A stretch of 64,000 nt of DNA from CANLBN01 sp050633525 (GTDB taxonomy: Bacteria > Pseudomonadota > Gammaproteobacteria > Pseudomonadales > Cellvibrionaceae). Positions 26,984 through 37,022 of the stretch are shown in pieces; position 1 is the first letter of the stretch, and each line of letters begins with the position of its first letter. The position numbers were made by a program, and so were the translations under genes. The stretch is taken from positions 62,001 through 126,000 of the forward strand of contig JBOEGR010000021.1 in the NCBI GenBank assembly GCA_050633525.1. Direction: 5' to 3'. A model generated the notes under the pieces. The model did not search any database. It saw nothing but the letters and a program-made list of their open reading frames with translations, and was not told the DNA's origin.

Positions 26984-27592
26984 TTAATCCAATAAGTAGT
27001 CTATTTTGCCAAATAGGCGATCAAGTGAATTTTCAGTAATCACCATAAGTAGGTCACACTGAACGTCATAGCCTTCAATTTGGTAATTGACTTCAATAAC
27101 CAATGCTTGATTCCATCGAACATTGCCTGAGGCTAATAATTTATCTAATTCTTGGTGTTGCCCTAATATGGCTGGAGGGCCAAAGCTGAATTCAATATCT
27201 AATTGTTCGGCGATTCCTCTTATGAGTGCGCCCACAAGGATATTAGTTGCATCAATAAGTAGTTCTCTTTCAGCGGCTTCATTAAGCTCCTCTTCAAAAT
27301 TCATGAGCTTGGCAAGATCAGAGAAGCTGGTATCGTTAAATAAAAGCATCGATTCGCCGGCAATGCCGCCACCAATAAAGCCTTGGCAGACACCGGAAAC
27401 ATTATGATCATCAACAGTTTGCACCGCCATGGCGATCTCTGTTGGCGTTAAAATGGCAACATGTGGTATAGATAGCACTACAAATGACTCTAGCAGTCGA
27501 GCTAGGTGGTCACCCGCTTGGCCCATTGCCACATTACTTATTTCTTGTAAGCAGTCGCGTTGGTCTTCGTTCAGGACAATAGCCGTGGACAT
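26984..27592 (-). CDS. CheC-family phosphatase
   Basis: A 202-residue CheC/CheX/FliY-type protein that dephosphorylates CheY-P or related receivers. Both CheC active-site helices are visible: LQEISNVAMGQAGDHLARLL at about 15-34 and LLIDATNILVGALIRGI at about 108-124, each with the E/D-x2-N pattern. It is not near a che operon. Here it forms a two-gene unit with a PAS-GGDEF cyclase, which suggests a receiver-like or second-messenger switch for motility. A short promoter region of 149 bases lies upstream. Confidence 0.85.
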   Translation of the reverse strand: MSTAIVLNEDQRDCLQEISNVAMGQAGDHLARLLESFVVLSIPHVAILTPTEIAMAVQTVDDHNVSGVCQGFIGGGIAGESMLLFNDTSFSDLAKLMNFEEELNEAAERELLIDATNILVGALIRGIAEQLDIEFSFGPPAILGQHQELDKLLASGNVRWNQALVIEVNYQIEGYDVQCDLLMVITENSLDRLFGKIDYLLD

Positions 27593-27741
27593 GAATCTCT
27601 TGTCTTACCTTGATTGATGATGTTTTGTATCAATAAGCGTAGTACAGGAATCAAAAGTTTGCTGTGATTTAAGGAAGGATTATTTGAAACTAGTGGGTAG
27701 TGAGTTGTAGAGAGCATCCTTGCTCAAAAAATGATCAAAAT

Positions 27742-30066
27742 TTAGTCTTTCTTGGCGATAGCGGCTTGCAGCAGGCTACCCATGGTTCCGACCTTGGTCT
27801 GCTGTTGAGGCGCTGACTTTGTCTGTCTACTACCCTTATAGCCTGCCGTGCCATGGCGTTGCGCGCGTTGAGCCCCGCTGGCTGAGGCTTCTTGGTCTAG
27901 GCGCATGGAAAGGGCAATACGTTTGCGTGGAACATCAACTTCCATTACCTTGACCTTCACAATATCACCCGCTTTGACCACGGTACGGGGGTCTTTGACA
28001 AATTCGTTGGCTAAAGCGGAGATATGAACCAGCCCATCTTGATGTACGCCAAGGTCTACAAAGGCGCCAAAGTTAGCCACATTCGTCACGGTCCCTTCTA
28101 GAATCATGCCTTCTCTTAGATCCTTAATCGAATCTACCCCTTCTTTAAAGGTGGCTGTTTTAAATTCGGGCCTAGGGTCCCTGCCGGGTTTTTCGATTTC
28201 AGCAAAGATATCCTTAATCGTAGGGAGCCCAAACTGTTCAGTAGTGAAGTCTTCGGGCTTGAGGCCTCTAACAACACTAGGGTCGCTCAGTAGCTCTTTG
28301 ATTGATTGCCCTGCTCCTAGGCTAATGGCTTCCGCGATGGGGTAGGTTTCGGGGTGAACCGCTGATGCATCTAAGGGGTTAGCGCCGTTAGCAATACGTA
28401 AAAAGCCAACCGCTTGTTCGTAGGTTTTATCACCTAGACGCGGCACCTTTTTTAATTGCTCTCGGCCAGTGAATACGCCATTACTGTCACGAAATTGAAT
28501 AATGTTATTGGCAATAGTCTGATTCAGACCTGAGACTCTGGCCAATAATGGTGCTGAGGCGGTATTCAGTTCAACACCAACCGTATTCACACAATCTTCT
28601 ACTGTGGCATCCAACGCCTTCGCGAGTTTACTTTGTGATACATCGTGTTGGTATTGGCCAACACCAATCGACTTGGGTTCGATTTTAACCAGTTCGGCTA
28701 GGGGGTCTTGTAGGCGGCGGGCAATGGAAATGGCGCCCCTGATTGTCACATCTAAATCAGGAAACTCTTTAGCGGCAAATTCACTCGCGGAGTAAATTGA
28801 GGCGCCGGCTTCGTTCACCATAATGCTCTGTGCTTGGATGTCGCTGTGTCGCTTTAATACCCCTTTTACAAATGCTTCTGTTTCGCGAGACGCCGTACCA
28901 TTACCGATGGCAATAAGGTCGACATCATATTTTTTGCAAAAATGCACAAGAGTGGCTTCAGCTTCTTGCTCACGTTTCTGCGGCAGCGTAGGGAAGATGG
29001 CGCCGTGATCCAATACTTTACCGGTGCTATCCACTACAGCTACTTTGACGCCGGTGCGTAGGCCTGGATCGAGGCCAATAGTGGCTTTTTGCCCGGCCGG
29101 TGCAGCGAGTAAAACATCTTTTAAATTATTGGCAAACACTTGTATGGCATCTGCTTCTGCTGCTTCACGAATATCACCAAATAGGTCTGTTTCTAAATGG
29201 GGTAAGAGTTTAATGCGCCAAGTCCATCTAACGACTTCGCTTAACCATTTGTCTGCAGGACGGTCATTATTTTGAATGTTCCAATGTTTGGCTACCATGC
29301 CCTCACAAGGGTGGCTGGTACTCGCCTCATCTTCTTCAATTAAACCACTGCTAATAGATAAAATGCCTTCATTTCTACCCCGAAATAAAGCTAGAGCTCG
29401 GTGTGATGGGATCGATGCAAGTGCTTCGCTGTGTTCGAAATAATCTTTGAATTTTTGGCCTTCGGCTTCTTTACCTTCCACAAGTACAGAGTTGATGCTG
29501 CCATGTTGTTTAAGGAATTCACGTAATTGGCCTAAGAGTAAAGCATCTTCACTAAAGCGCTCCATTAGAATAAATTTAGCGCCGTCGAGGGCGTCTTTTG
29601 CCGTATTGATCTTATGTTCAGTATTAAGGAAAGCGGCTGCCTCTGACTCGGGATCCAAACTTGGGTCTGAGAGTAGTCTTTCTGCTAAAGGCTCTAAGCC
29701 AGCCTCTATCGCAATTTGGCCTTTTGTGCGTCGCTTGGGTTTGTAGGGAAGATAAATATCTTCAAGCTCTGTCTTGGTTTGCGATGACTGTATTGAGTTA
29801 GCTAACTCATCTGTGAGTTTACCTTGTTCATCGATACTTTTTAGAATGGCTGCTCTTCTATCTTCTAGTTCTCTTAGGTAAGAGAGTCTTTCTTCTAGCT
29901 TTCTCAGCTGAGTATCGTCAAGACTGCCAGTGACTTCTTTACGGTAGCGTGAGATAAAAGGCACTGTTGCGCCTTCGTCGAGGAGGCCGATAGCCGCGCT
30001 GACCTGTTGTTCTTTAACTTGAAGCTCATTTGCAATAGTTTGAGTGATAGATTGATTGGTGGTCAT
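27742..30066 (-). CDS. tex: Transcription accessory protein Tex
   Basis: A 774-residue nucleic-acid-binding protein involved in transcription and RNA homeostasis. N-terminal helix-turn-helix region (EGATVPFISRYRKEVTGSLDD), YqgF-like RNase H fold in the middle (IGLDPGLRTGVKVAVVD), helix-hairpin-helix segments, and a C-terminal S1 domain at about 650-725 (GTVTNVANFGAFVDLGVHQDG). I placed the start at ATG 30066, behind CAGGAAT, since the longest frame adds 51 residues absent from the family. Monocistronic; divergent from the efflux operon. Confidence 0.95.
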   Translation of the reverse strand: MTTNQSITQTIANELQVKEQQVSAAIGLLDEGATVPFISRYRKEVTGSLDDTQLRKLEERLSYLRELEDRRAAILKSIDEQGKLTDELANSIQSSQTKTELEDIYLPYKPKRRTKGQIAIEAGLEPLAERLLSDPSLDPESEAAAFLNTEHKINTAKDALDGAKFILMERFSEDALLLGQLREFLKQHGSINSVLVEGKEAEGQKFKDYFEHSEALASIPSHRALALFRGRNEGILSISSGLIEEDEASTSHPCEGMVAKHWNIQNNDRPADKWLSEVVRWTWRIKLLPHLETDLFGDIREAAEADAIQVFANNLKDVLLAAPAGQKATIGLDPGLRTGVKVAVVDSTGKVLDHGAIFPTLPQKREQEAEATLVHFCKKYDVDLIAIGNGTASRETEAFVKGVLKRHSDIQAQSIMVNEAGASIYSASEFAAKEFPDLDVTIRGAISIARRLQDPLAELVKIEPKSIGVGQYQHDVSQSKLAKALDATVEDCVNTVGVELNTASAPLLARVSGLNQTIANNIIQFRDSNGVFTGREQLKKVPRLGDKTYEQAVGFLRIANGANPLDASAVHPETYPIAEAISLGAGQSIKELLSDPSVVRGLKPEDFTTEQFGLPTIKDIFAEIEKPGRDPRPEFKTATFKEGVDSIKDLREGMILEGTVTNVANFGAFVDLGVHQDGLVHISALANEFVKDPRTVVKAGDIVKVKVMEVDVPRKRIALSMRLDQEASASGAQRAQRHGTAGYKGSRQTKSAPQQQTKVGTMGSLLQAAIAKKD

Positions 30067-30342
30067 ATTCCTGTTGGTCTCGATAAGCAGAGTGGTCGTG
30101 AATGTGGCATTATGCGTATGAAAAATTGCCTGCGTTGCACTTGTTGCCTCGCCTACATTCTTCAGAGCGGCCTTACATTTATTGGTACATTGATATATTG
30201 GTGCTTTGAAAGGTGGCAATTAAACACCAGCAGCCCCTTAGGTATCTAGTCTTGTTTTTATTGAATTTATATGCTGGTTATTGGGTCAAACAAACCAAGC
30301 CGTATTTTCGCTTAATGGTAAATCTACAGTATAGGATGTGAT

Positions 30343-31551
30343 GTGAATCGGAGATTTCAAAGAGGTCGGGTAGGTCTAATCGCCATACTCCTGTTGGGTA
30401 CAGCTGTTATAGCGGCCCTTTGGTATTTTAAGCCGCAGCCAACCAAGCGGCCACCGGCTAAGCCTCAAATGGCTATTGTCGATACGATTGTCGCTGAGCC
30501 CAAGGCCTATCAAGCACGCATTGCTAGCCAAGGGACAGTTGAACCCAAGAGACGAATTAACTTAGTTGCCGAAGTCTCGGGTCGAGTTGTCGATATCAAT
30601 GATGATTTTGTTAGTGGGGGCTTTTTCAGTTCAGGTGAGACCTTGGTTAAGCTGGATGAGCGTGACTACCGTTATGCCTTGGCGAATGCGGAATCACAGC
30701 TCGCTAGCGCTGAACGTGAATTAGCTCTTGAAAAAGGGCAAGCTCGACAGGCAAAACGGGTCTGGCGTGATTTAGGTTCTCGCGAGGCCAATTCGCTGTC
30801 CTTGCGAGAGCCTCAAGTGAAAGCCGCACGATCAGCGCTGAATGCCGCAAAGGCGGAGCAACAACGCGCCAATTTAAATATTGAGCGTACCGCTATCAGT
30901 GTTCCCTTCGATGGTCGGGTTGATTCTGTACAGGTGAATCTAGGCCAATTTGTGCCGGCTGGATCTAGTGTCGGCACTGTCTTTGATAGCAACATCGTTG
31001 AAGTGCGTTTGCCCTTAAGTAATGAGCAATTTGATTTGCTAGGTCTAAAACCTAACACGGATGACAAATCAGTCTTATCTGCGGTGGCTGTAGAGTTGCG
31101 TTCGCGTATCGGCGGCAATACTTATCAATGGCCAGCCACCTTGTCGCGTATAGAGGCAGCGATTGATAGCCGTACGCGCTTATTTCATGTTGTGGTTGAA
31201 GTACAGCAACCTTTTGATCCAGAGCGCTATGACTACCCTTTGTTAGTGGGTTTATTTGTGCAAGCATCAATAGAAGGTAAAACGCTAGAGAATGTTATTA
31301 GCCTACCTAAAAAAGCATTGTTGGATGATCAGGTCTTTGTGGTGGTGAGTGATAATAGCCTTGAATTACGGCCCGTTACATTGATAGAAAGTCACGATGA
31401 TAGGGTATGGGTCAAAGCCAGTATTGAGCAAGGCGAAAAAATTGTCGTCAGCGATCCTAGAGTGCTAAGAGAAGGCAGTTCTGTTGAGCTGAGTGAGCCT
31501 GCCCAGCCGCCTATCAGTTCTAATCAGCAAACTGTACCAACTAAGGAATAA
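30343..31551 (+). CDS. RND efflux periplasmic adaptor (MFP)
   Basis: Membrane fusion protein linking an inner-membrane RND pump with an outer-membrane channel. 402 residues: an N-terminal anchor helix at about 9-27, a barrel-sandwich/lipoyl domain (VEPKRRINLVAEVSGRV), an alpha-helical hairpin at about 110-175, and a beta-barrel domain (TAISVPFDGRVDSVQVNLGQ). The start is GTG behind AGGATGTGAT. It is followed after six bases by the pump gene. Ends in a Pro/Ser/Gln-rich tail. Confidence 0.92.
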   Translation: MNRRFQRGRVGLIAILLLGTAVIAALWYFKPQPTKRPPAKPQMAIVDTIVAEPKAYQARIASQGTVEPKRRINLVAEVSGRVVDINDDFVSGGFFSSGETLVKLDERDYRYALANAESQLASAERELALEKGQARQAKRVWRDLGSREANSLSLREPQVKAARSALNAAKAEQQRANLNIERTAISVPFDGRVDSVQVNLGQFVPAGSSVGTVFDSNIVEVRLPLSNEQFDLLGLKPNTDDKSVLSAVAVELRSRIGGNTYQWPATLSRIEAAIDSRTRLFHVVVEVQQPFDPERYDYPLLVGLFVQASIEGKTLENVISLPKKALLDDQVFVVVSDNSLELRPVTLIESHDDRVWVKASIEQGEKIVVSDPRVLREGSSVELSEPAQPPISSNQQTVPTKE

Positions 31552-31557
31552 AAGCGA

Positions 31558-34500
31558 ATGCGTTCTATTATTCACTGGTTTGTTGATAATCCTATTGCCG
31601 CTAATTTGTTGATGATCGTCATCCTTGTTAGTGGAGGTTTGAGCTTTCTCTCTATCGGTAAAGAAGTATTTCCTCTCGGTGATGTCGATACGTTGTCTAT
31701 TACTGCCAATTACCGTGGTGCCAGCCCAAGCGAAATTGAACAGCAAGTCATTATTCGGCTTGAAGAAGCGATTGCTGATTTGGATGGTATTGATGAAATT
31801 AATTCTATCGCGCGTGAGGGCTCTGCAAGCATCACCGTAGAAGTGTTAAAAGGTTACGATACTCAGCGTTTGCTGAATAATATCAAAACGCGTATCGATT
31901 CCTTAACGACCTTGCCTGATGATGTCGATGATGTTCAGGTAATAGAATTAGTTGCTCGCACTTTTTTAATGGGTATTGCGGTTTATGGCAATGTATCTGA
32001 ATCCATCCTAAAAGATACTGCTCAATGGTTGCAGCAAGAACTCTTGCAGTTGAAGTCAGTTTCTAGTGTCGGTGTCGATGGTGATCGGGACAGAGAGATG
32101 ATTGTCGAAGTCTCGGAAGCAACGCTACGGCAATACGATTTACGCTTTGACGAAGTCGCTGCCGCCATTCGTAATCACTCGGTCAACTTGCCCGCCGGCA
32201 CCATTAAAAGTAAAGCGGGTAATCTACAAGTACAAACCCGTGGCCAAGCTTTTACAAAAGCCGATTTTGCCGACATTGTTGTTGTGAGTAATGAAAGCGG
32301 TGGGCAGCTTACCTTAGATACCATTGCTGATATTCGAGATGACTTTGCCGAAGTCGATCAGCAGGCTAATTTTAATGGTGACCCCGTTGTTTATTTGGAG
32401 TTGTTTACGGGCAACCCGCCTGATGTTGTCAGTGCCTCTAAAAACACCCGCGCTAAATTAGAGCAGTTAAAAACACAATTGCCAGAAGGCATTAAAGCAG
32501 AGGTCTGGTTTGATTGGGCGGTTGTCTATGATAGCCGTATGAGTCTGCTACTCAATAACACGCTCATGGGTTTAGGTTTGGTATTTATTGTGCTGATGCT
32601 TTTTTTAAGACCCTCTCTGGCCGGTTGGGTTTGTGTCGGTATTTCTACTGCCATTCTAGGTTCTTTTTGGTTGATGCCTTATGTCGGTGTGACTTTGAAT
32701 ATGGTATCAATGTATGGGTTTTTATTGGCTTTGGGTATTATCGTTGATGATGCCATTGTTGTGGGAGAGAGTGTTTATTTTCATCAGCGTCAAGGCTTGA
32801 ATGGGAGAGACGCATCTAAAGCGGGCGCCATGTGGGTCAGTAAACCGGTTATTTTTGCTGTACTGAGTACGATTATTTTCTTCTCCGTCATGTTTTCAGT
32901 TGAAGGCCCTTTAAGCGTTCAAGCTATTCCTATTGCGACGGTAGTGATTATTTGTTTGTTTTTCTCTCTGGTTGAATCATTGTTGATCTTACCTTCGCAT
33001 TTGTCTCATGCAAAAATAGAAACCGTATCTAAGGACCCCAACATCTTAGAAAAAACGAGACGTTACCTTTCTCGCTTACTTGAAGATTTAGCGAATAATA
33101 CCTATCGCCGTTTTTTGTCTTATACCTTGAGTGTTAATGGTAATACGTTGCTTGTATTTTTGATGATTTTTGCGGTGACGTTGTCATTGTTTTTATTTGG
33201 GGGTTATTTAAAAAAATCATTTGCCCCTATTATTCCTTCAACTCGAGTCAGTATTAATGCTGTTTTGCCTGAAGGTGTTAGCTTTGCTGATACAAAAGCT
33301 GTACAGGCTAAAATTGAAGCGGCAGCTTATCTTTTACATGAAGATAAAACGATGCTAGATATTAATGGCAGTGGTGATTTTATTAAGGCAATAAGGTCGT
33401 CAGCCAACAATAATAAAGTCAGAGTGGATGTGCGTTTAACTCAAGCCAATGAGCGTACAATCAATGTAATCCAAGTTAAAGATCGTTGGCGTGAGCTGAT
33501 TGGCCCCTTGCCTGGTGTAAAAGAATTAACCTTACGTTTTACGATTAACCGTAATAAAAAAGATCTACGTTTTAAAATTAGTTTGCCGGGTAATGATCAA
33601 GAGAAGTTAGAGGCTGTGGTCGGTGATCTACGTTCATCGCTGGCAGAATATGAGTCCGTTCAAGACATTGAAGATAATTTAGAAGGTTCAAGAACAGAAA
33701 TAGAATTGCGCTTAAAACCTTATGCCGAAACACTGGGTTTAAATTTAGCCGATATTGCTCGGCAGATGCGACAGGGGTTTTATGGGGAAGAGGTACAGCG
33801 AATCCCTCGTGGTAATGATGATATTAAAGTGATGTTGCGTTACCCGCTTGAAGAACGTCAAAGCCTTGAGAGTATTAAGCGTGTGTATATACGCACTAAC
33901 GATGGACGTTCGGTTCCTTTGGTTGAAGTTGCTGAGGTGCTTGAAGTGCCTGGGTATACTCAGATCCGCCGTGAAAATCGCCGTCGTGCTGTCGCCGTTA
34001 CAGCTGATGTGACTAAGGGAGTCGACTCTATTGCTTTAGCGAATACTGTATTGGGTGATAATTTAATCGAGTGGCAGAAAAAATACCCCGGTTTAAATGT
34101 GGACATTGGGGGTGCTGTCGCCGATGAAAAAGAATTTAATGCACAAATATTTAAAAGTTTTGTATTGGCTTTTTTACTTAGCTTTGGTTTGATGGCAATA
34201 GTTTTTCGATCTTGCTGGCAGCCGGTGTTAATTCTGACCGCAATTCCCTTTGGTTTTGTTGGTGCTGTTTTCGGGCATCTCCTATTAGGTCAAACGGTTA
34301 CCATGAATTCTTTACTGGGTTTTATTGCTTGCGCAGGTGTTGTGGTGAACGATAACTTGGTTTTATTGGATCGCATACATCAGCTAAGGGACCAAGGTGC
34401 ATCGGTTATTGAGTCGATTACACAGGCAGGTTCTGATCGTTTCCGTGCAATTATTTTGACATCTGTAACCACTTTCGTAGGTTTGTTACCTATTTTGGCT

Positions 34501-34671
34501 GAGACCAGTATACAAGCACAGTTTATGATACCGATGGTTGTATCCTTAGCATTTGGTGTTTTGTTTGCGACGGCTGTTACTTTAATCTTTGTTCCCAACT
34601 TATATTTATTGGGTGAAAGGATCACTTCTTTTTTCTCGAATAAGAAATTGGCGTCTAATTCATTGACGTGA
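31558..34671 (+). CDS. RND transporter permease (AcrB/MexF-type superfamily)
   Basis: A 1037-residue proton-driven exporter. Twelve helices in the 1+5+1+5 arrangement with two large periplasmic loops. Helix 4 carries LGIIVDDAIVVGESVYFHQR with the Asp pair used in proton relay. The family branch, with a short adaptor and no outer-membrane gene nearby, is closest to the uncharacterised efflux RND group rather than classic AcrB. The substrate is unknown, and the outer-membrane partner (TolC-like) must be encoded elsewhere. Confidence 0.93.
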   Translation: MRSIIHWFVDNPIAANLLMIVILVSGGLSFLSIGKEVFPLGDVDTLSITANYRGASPSEIEQQVIIRLEEAIADLDGIDEINSIAREGSASITVEVLKGYDTQRLLNNIKTRIDSLTTLPDDVDDVQVIELVARTFLMGIAVYGNVSESILKDTAQWLQQELLQLKSVSSVGVDGDRDREMIVEVSEATLRQYDLRFDEVAAAIRNHSVNLPAGTIKSKAGNLQVQTRGQAFTKADFADIVVVSNESGGQLTLDTIADIRDDFAEVDQQANFNGDPVVYLELFTGNPPDVVSASKNTRAKLEQLKTQLPEGIKAEVWFDWAVVYDSRMSLLLNNTLMGLGLVFIVLMLFLRPSLAGWVCVGISTAILGSFWLMPYVGVTLNMVSMYGFLLALGIIVDDAIVVGESVYFHQRQGLNGRDASKAGAMWVSKPVIFAVLSTIIFFSVMFSVEGPLSVQAIPIATVVIICLFFSLVESLLILPSHLSHAKIETVSKDPNILEKTRRYLSRLLEDLANNTYRRFLSYTLSVNGNTLLVFLMIFAVTLSLFLFGGYLKKSFAPIIPSTRVSINAVLPEGVSFADTKAVQAKIEAAAYLLHEDKTMLDINGSGDFIKAIRSSANNNKVRVDVRLTQANERTINVIQVKDRWRELIGPLPGVKELTLRFTINRNKKDLRFKISLPGNDQEKLEAVVGDLRSSLAEYESVQDIEDNLEGSRTEIELRLKPYAETLGLNLADIARQMRQGFYGEEVQRIPRGNDDIKVMLRYPLEERQSLESIKRVYIRTNDGRSVPLVEVAEVLEVPGYTQIRRENRRRAVAVTADVTKGVDSIALANTVLGDNLIEWQKKYPGLNVDIGGAVADEKEFNAQIFKSFVLAFLLSFGLMAIVFRSCWQPVLILTAIPFGFVGAVFGHLLLGQTVTMNSLLGFIACAGVVVNDNLVLLDRIHQLRDQGASVIESITQAGSDRFRAIILTSVTTFVGLLPILAETSIQAQFMIPMVVSLAFGVLFATAVTLIFVPNLYLLGERITSFFSNKKLASNSLT

Positions 34672-34714
34672 AATTATTTTATTTAACCTCAAGCGTTTTG
34701 CTCTCGATATTAAA

Positions 34715-34730
34715 TGTGACCCTCGTCACA
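34715..34730. promoter_or_regulatory. Perfect CRP/Vfr-type binding site
   Basis: TGTGA-CCCTCG-TCACA, both half sites identical to the CRP consensus, with flanking AAA and TAA as preferred. It lies between the pump gene and the membrane protein that opens the peroxidase-kinase operon, about 88 bases before the ATG at 34803 and 244 before the GTG at 34959. CRP-family proteins binding cAMP would be expected to act here; activation or repression cannot be told. Confidence 0.7.
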
Positions 34731-34958
34731 TAATTGTAACTTAGTTAGCTTATTTTTGCTGCGCTGCATGCTTCTCTGATCCCAGAGAGTAGCAAATCCG
34801 CTATGATAGCGACTTTAGTAGTAAGGACAGTACTAACTATTGTCTTATTTTGTCTGATTAGCCTTTCCAAAGTAAGTGAGATTCCTGTGTTACGATGTTT
34901 ATTATTTCGCCAACGACAAAATAGTTGTTTACGCCCCCATTTGTGTACTTCTAAACAA

Positions 34959-36014
34959 GTGAAGCAATTGTTCACTTTAATGTTAATGGGGGGTGGGCTG
35001 TCCTTATTGGCTCTTCCTGCCTATGCCCACGTGAAATGGTTTGCGCCTTATGATGTTACTTCTGCACCGAGAGCGTTATCAGAATTACTCACCCCCTCTT
35101 TTTATATTATTGGTGCGCTCTCTTTGTTGACGGTTTTTATTGCCGCTTGGTTGGATCGAAGTTTGGTCCGTGTCAATCATCGGCTAGATTATTATCGGGG
35201 CCTGTTAACTCAGCGCTTACCGCAACACTATGAATTTGATATGTTGCGCTATACCTTGCTTATCTTTTTTACTGCAGTATGGACTTTAGGGGGCGTTATT
35301 TTGACTCCTGAGTTAAAGCACGAAAGTGTTTTTATCAGTAGTCTGCATGTGTTTATGATAGCGTCATTATTATTTCGGAAAACGACGGTATTTGCCGGTA
35401 TTGGTATTTTTGCTTTGTGGTTTTATAGCGCTTATCACTACGGTTTTTTTCATCTTTCTGACTATATGATTTTTTTGGGTATTGCGATTTTTATTATCTT
35501 GTACTCCCTGTACCCTAATCGTGATACTGGTTGGCGTTACATTATTTTGTATGCGGCTATTTCGTTCACTTTACAGTGGGCTAGTGTAGAGAAATTTGTT
35601 TATGCTTCTTGGTCTTATCCTTTACTTGAGTCTTTCCCGCACCTGACAATGGGTTTAAGTAAAGAGTCTTTTATGGATTTGGGTGGTTTCGGTGAATTCT
35701 TTTTAGCTTTCTTGCTTATTGCTGTCGCAGGCTTTAGTTTTGTAGGTACAACGATCTTTTTGGCTGCGATTTTTATTGCCGCTATTTATGATTTCGGCAA
35801 AATTGATGCGGTAGGGCATATCGCTATCATCGTCGCCCTATTTATGATGGCCATGCATGGGCCTACTAAGCTAAATCTCTGGTTTGCTAATTTACATACT
35901 CGACCTGTGATCAATGCTTTTTACGTTACATTAATTTATAGCGTTTCTGTCGTTTTCTTTTTCTTAATATACTATTTGGTGCGCAAAGCATGGTTGCTGA
36001 CTGTTACGCATTGA
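34959..36014 (+). CDS. Polytopic membrane protein opening peroxidase-kinase operon
   Basis: I start at GTG 34959, which gives MKQLFTLMLMGGGLSLLALPAYA, a typical signal sequence followed by HVKWFAPYDV. The in-frame ATG at 34803 would add 52 residues that do not look like a mature N-terminus. The product has 351 residues and eight or nine helices with several His and Trp at the membrane faces. I do not recognise the family. It is 12 bases upstream of a di-haem peroxidase gene, so a role in haem, electron or redox handling in the same pathway is inferred. Confidence 0.65.
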   Translation: MKQLFTLMLMGGGLSLLALPAYAHVKWFAPYDVTSAPRALSELLTPSFYIIGALSLLTVFIAAWLDRSLVRVNHRLDYYRGLLTQRLPQHYEFDMLRYTLLIFFTAVWTLGGVILTPELKHESVFISSLHVFMIASLLFRKTTVFAGIGIFALWFYSAYHYGFFHLSDYMIFLGIAIFIILYSLYPNRDTGWRYIILYAAISFTLQWASVEKFVYASWSYPLLESFPHLTMGLSKESFMDLGGFGEFFLAFLLIAVAGFSFVGTTIFLAAIFIAAIYDFGKIDAVGHIAIIVALFMMAMHGPTKLNLWFANLHTRPVINAFYVTLIYSVSVVFFFLIYYLVRKAWLLTVTH

Positions 36015-36026
36015 TAGGGAGTTAAT

Positions 36027-37022
36027 ATGATCTATATACACACGGGTTTAAAGGAGTTTCGTAAGAGCTTGAATAATAGGCTCCCAGCGGTGAGAGGCTT
36101 GCTTTTTTTAGCCGGTACTTTTGCGGCGCTATCTAGCTTTGCTGCCGAACCTATATTGCCCATTCCTCAGAGTGTGCCTCATGACCCAGCCAAAGCAGCT
36201 CTAGGGAAGCAGCTATTCTCTGATCCGCGCTTGTCGCGAGATGATAGTTTGTCATGTGAAAGCTGTCATTTTTTAGATCGTGCAGGTGTAGACTTTGTTG
36301 ACCGCTCTCGCGGTATCGATGGCAAGATTAATAAACGTAACTCTCCCACCGTCTATAACTCAGCATTGAATTTTCGACAGCTCTGGGATGGCAAGGCGGA
36401 AACCTTAGAAATACAGGCAGACATGGCAGTAAAAAGCCCGAATGTAATGGGTATGGCATCGTGGGACGACGTGGCAGAAAAACTAAATAAGGTCGATGGT
36501 TATAAAACCCAGTTTGATAAATTATATGGAAAAATGACGGGCGATAATATTCAGCATGCTATTGCTGAATTTGAACGAACCTTGCTGACACCTAATTCAC
36601 CTTTTGACCGTTTCTTGAAAGGAGATACCAATGCGATAAGCCCTCTTGCAAAGCAGGGTTATCAATACTTTAAATCTTACGGTTGTGTTAGTTGTCATCA
36701 GGGCGCCAATGTTGGCGGCAATTTATTTCAAAAGCTGGGTGTACTAAAAGATATTAATCGTTTAGAAGGTTTTGGTAGCGACTTGGGTCGTTTTGGTGTG
36801 ACAGGTAATGAATGGGATAAGCGTGTTTTTAAAGTCCCTAGTTTGCGTTTAGTAACCTTAACACCCCCTTATTTTCATGATGGCTCGGTCCAGACCTTGC
36901 GAGAAGCAATCGACATCATGACTGAGTTTCAATTAGGAAGACAGGTACCAGAAGAGCATAAGGATGCCATCGTTGAATTTCTAAAAACATTACCCGGTGA
37001 ATGGCCTTTGGGGGCAAAATAA
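36027..37022 (+). CDS. Di-haem cytochrome c peroxidase (MauG/CCP family)
   Basis: Periplasmic protein of 331 residues with signal peptide (about 1-40, ending SFAA). Two haem-binding motifs: CESCH at residues 77-81 and CVSCH at 220-224. Surrounding features (SPTVYNSALNFRQLWDG; FERTLLTPNSPFDRFL; PYFHDGSVQTLREAI) match CcpA/MauG enzymes that reduce H2O2 using electrons from small cytochromes, or oxidise protein side chains. The stop overlaps the kinase ATG by one base. The enzyme may supply or shape the signal that the kinase reads. Confidence 0.9.
   Translation: MIYIHTGLKEFRKSLNNRLPAVRGLLFLAGTFAALSSFAAEPILPIPQSVPHDPAKAALGKQLFSDPRLSRDDSLSCESCHFLDRAGVDFVDRSRGIDGKINKRNSPTVYNSALNFRQLWDGKAETLEIQADMAVKSPNVMGMASWDDVAEKLNKVDGYKTQFDKLYGKMTGDNIQHAIAEFERTLLTPNSPFDRFLKGDTNAISPLAKQGYQYFKSYGCVSCHQGANVGGNLFQKLGVLKDINRLEGFGSDLGRFGVTGNEWDKRVFKVPSLRLVTLTPPYFHDGSVQTLREAIDIMTEFQLGRQVPEEHKDAIVEFLKTLPGEWPLGAK

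Noticed and set aside
30067..30219. 51-residue extension of Tex
   Set aside because: Homologues begin at the ATG at 30066, which has a good ribosome site.
34803..34958. Longer N-terminus of the membrane protein from ATG 34803
   Set aside because: The added 52 residues lead into a second, better signal sequence starting at GTG 34959. The longer form cannot be fully excluded.
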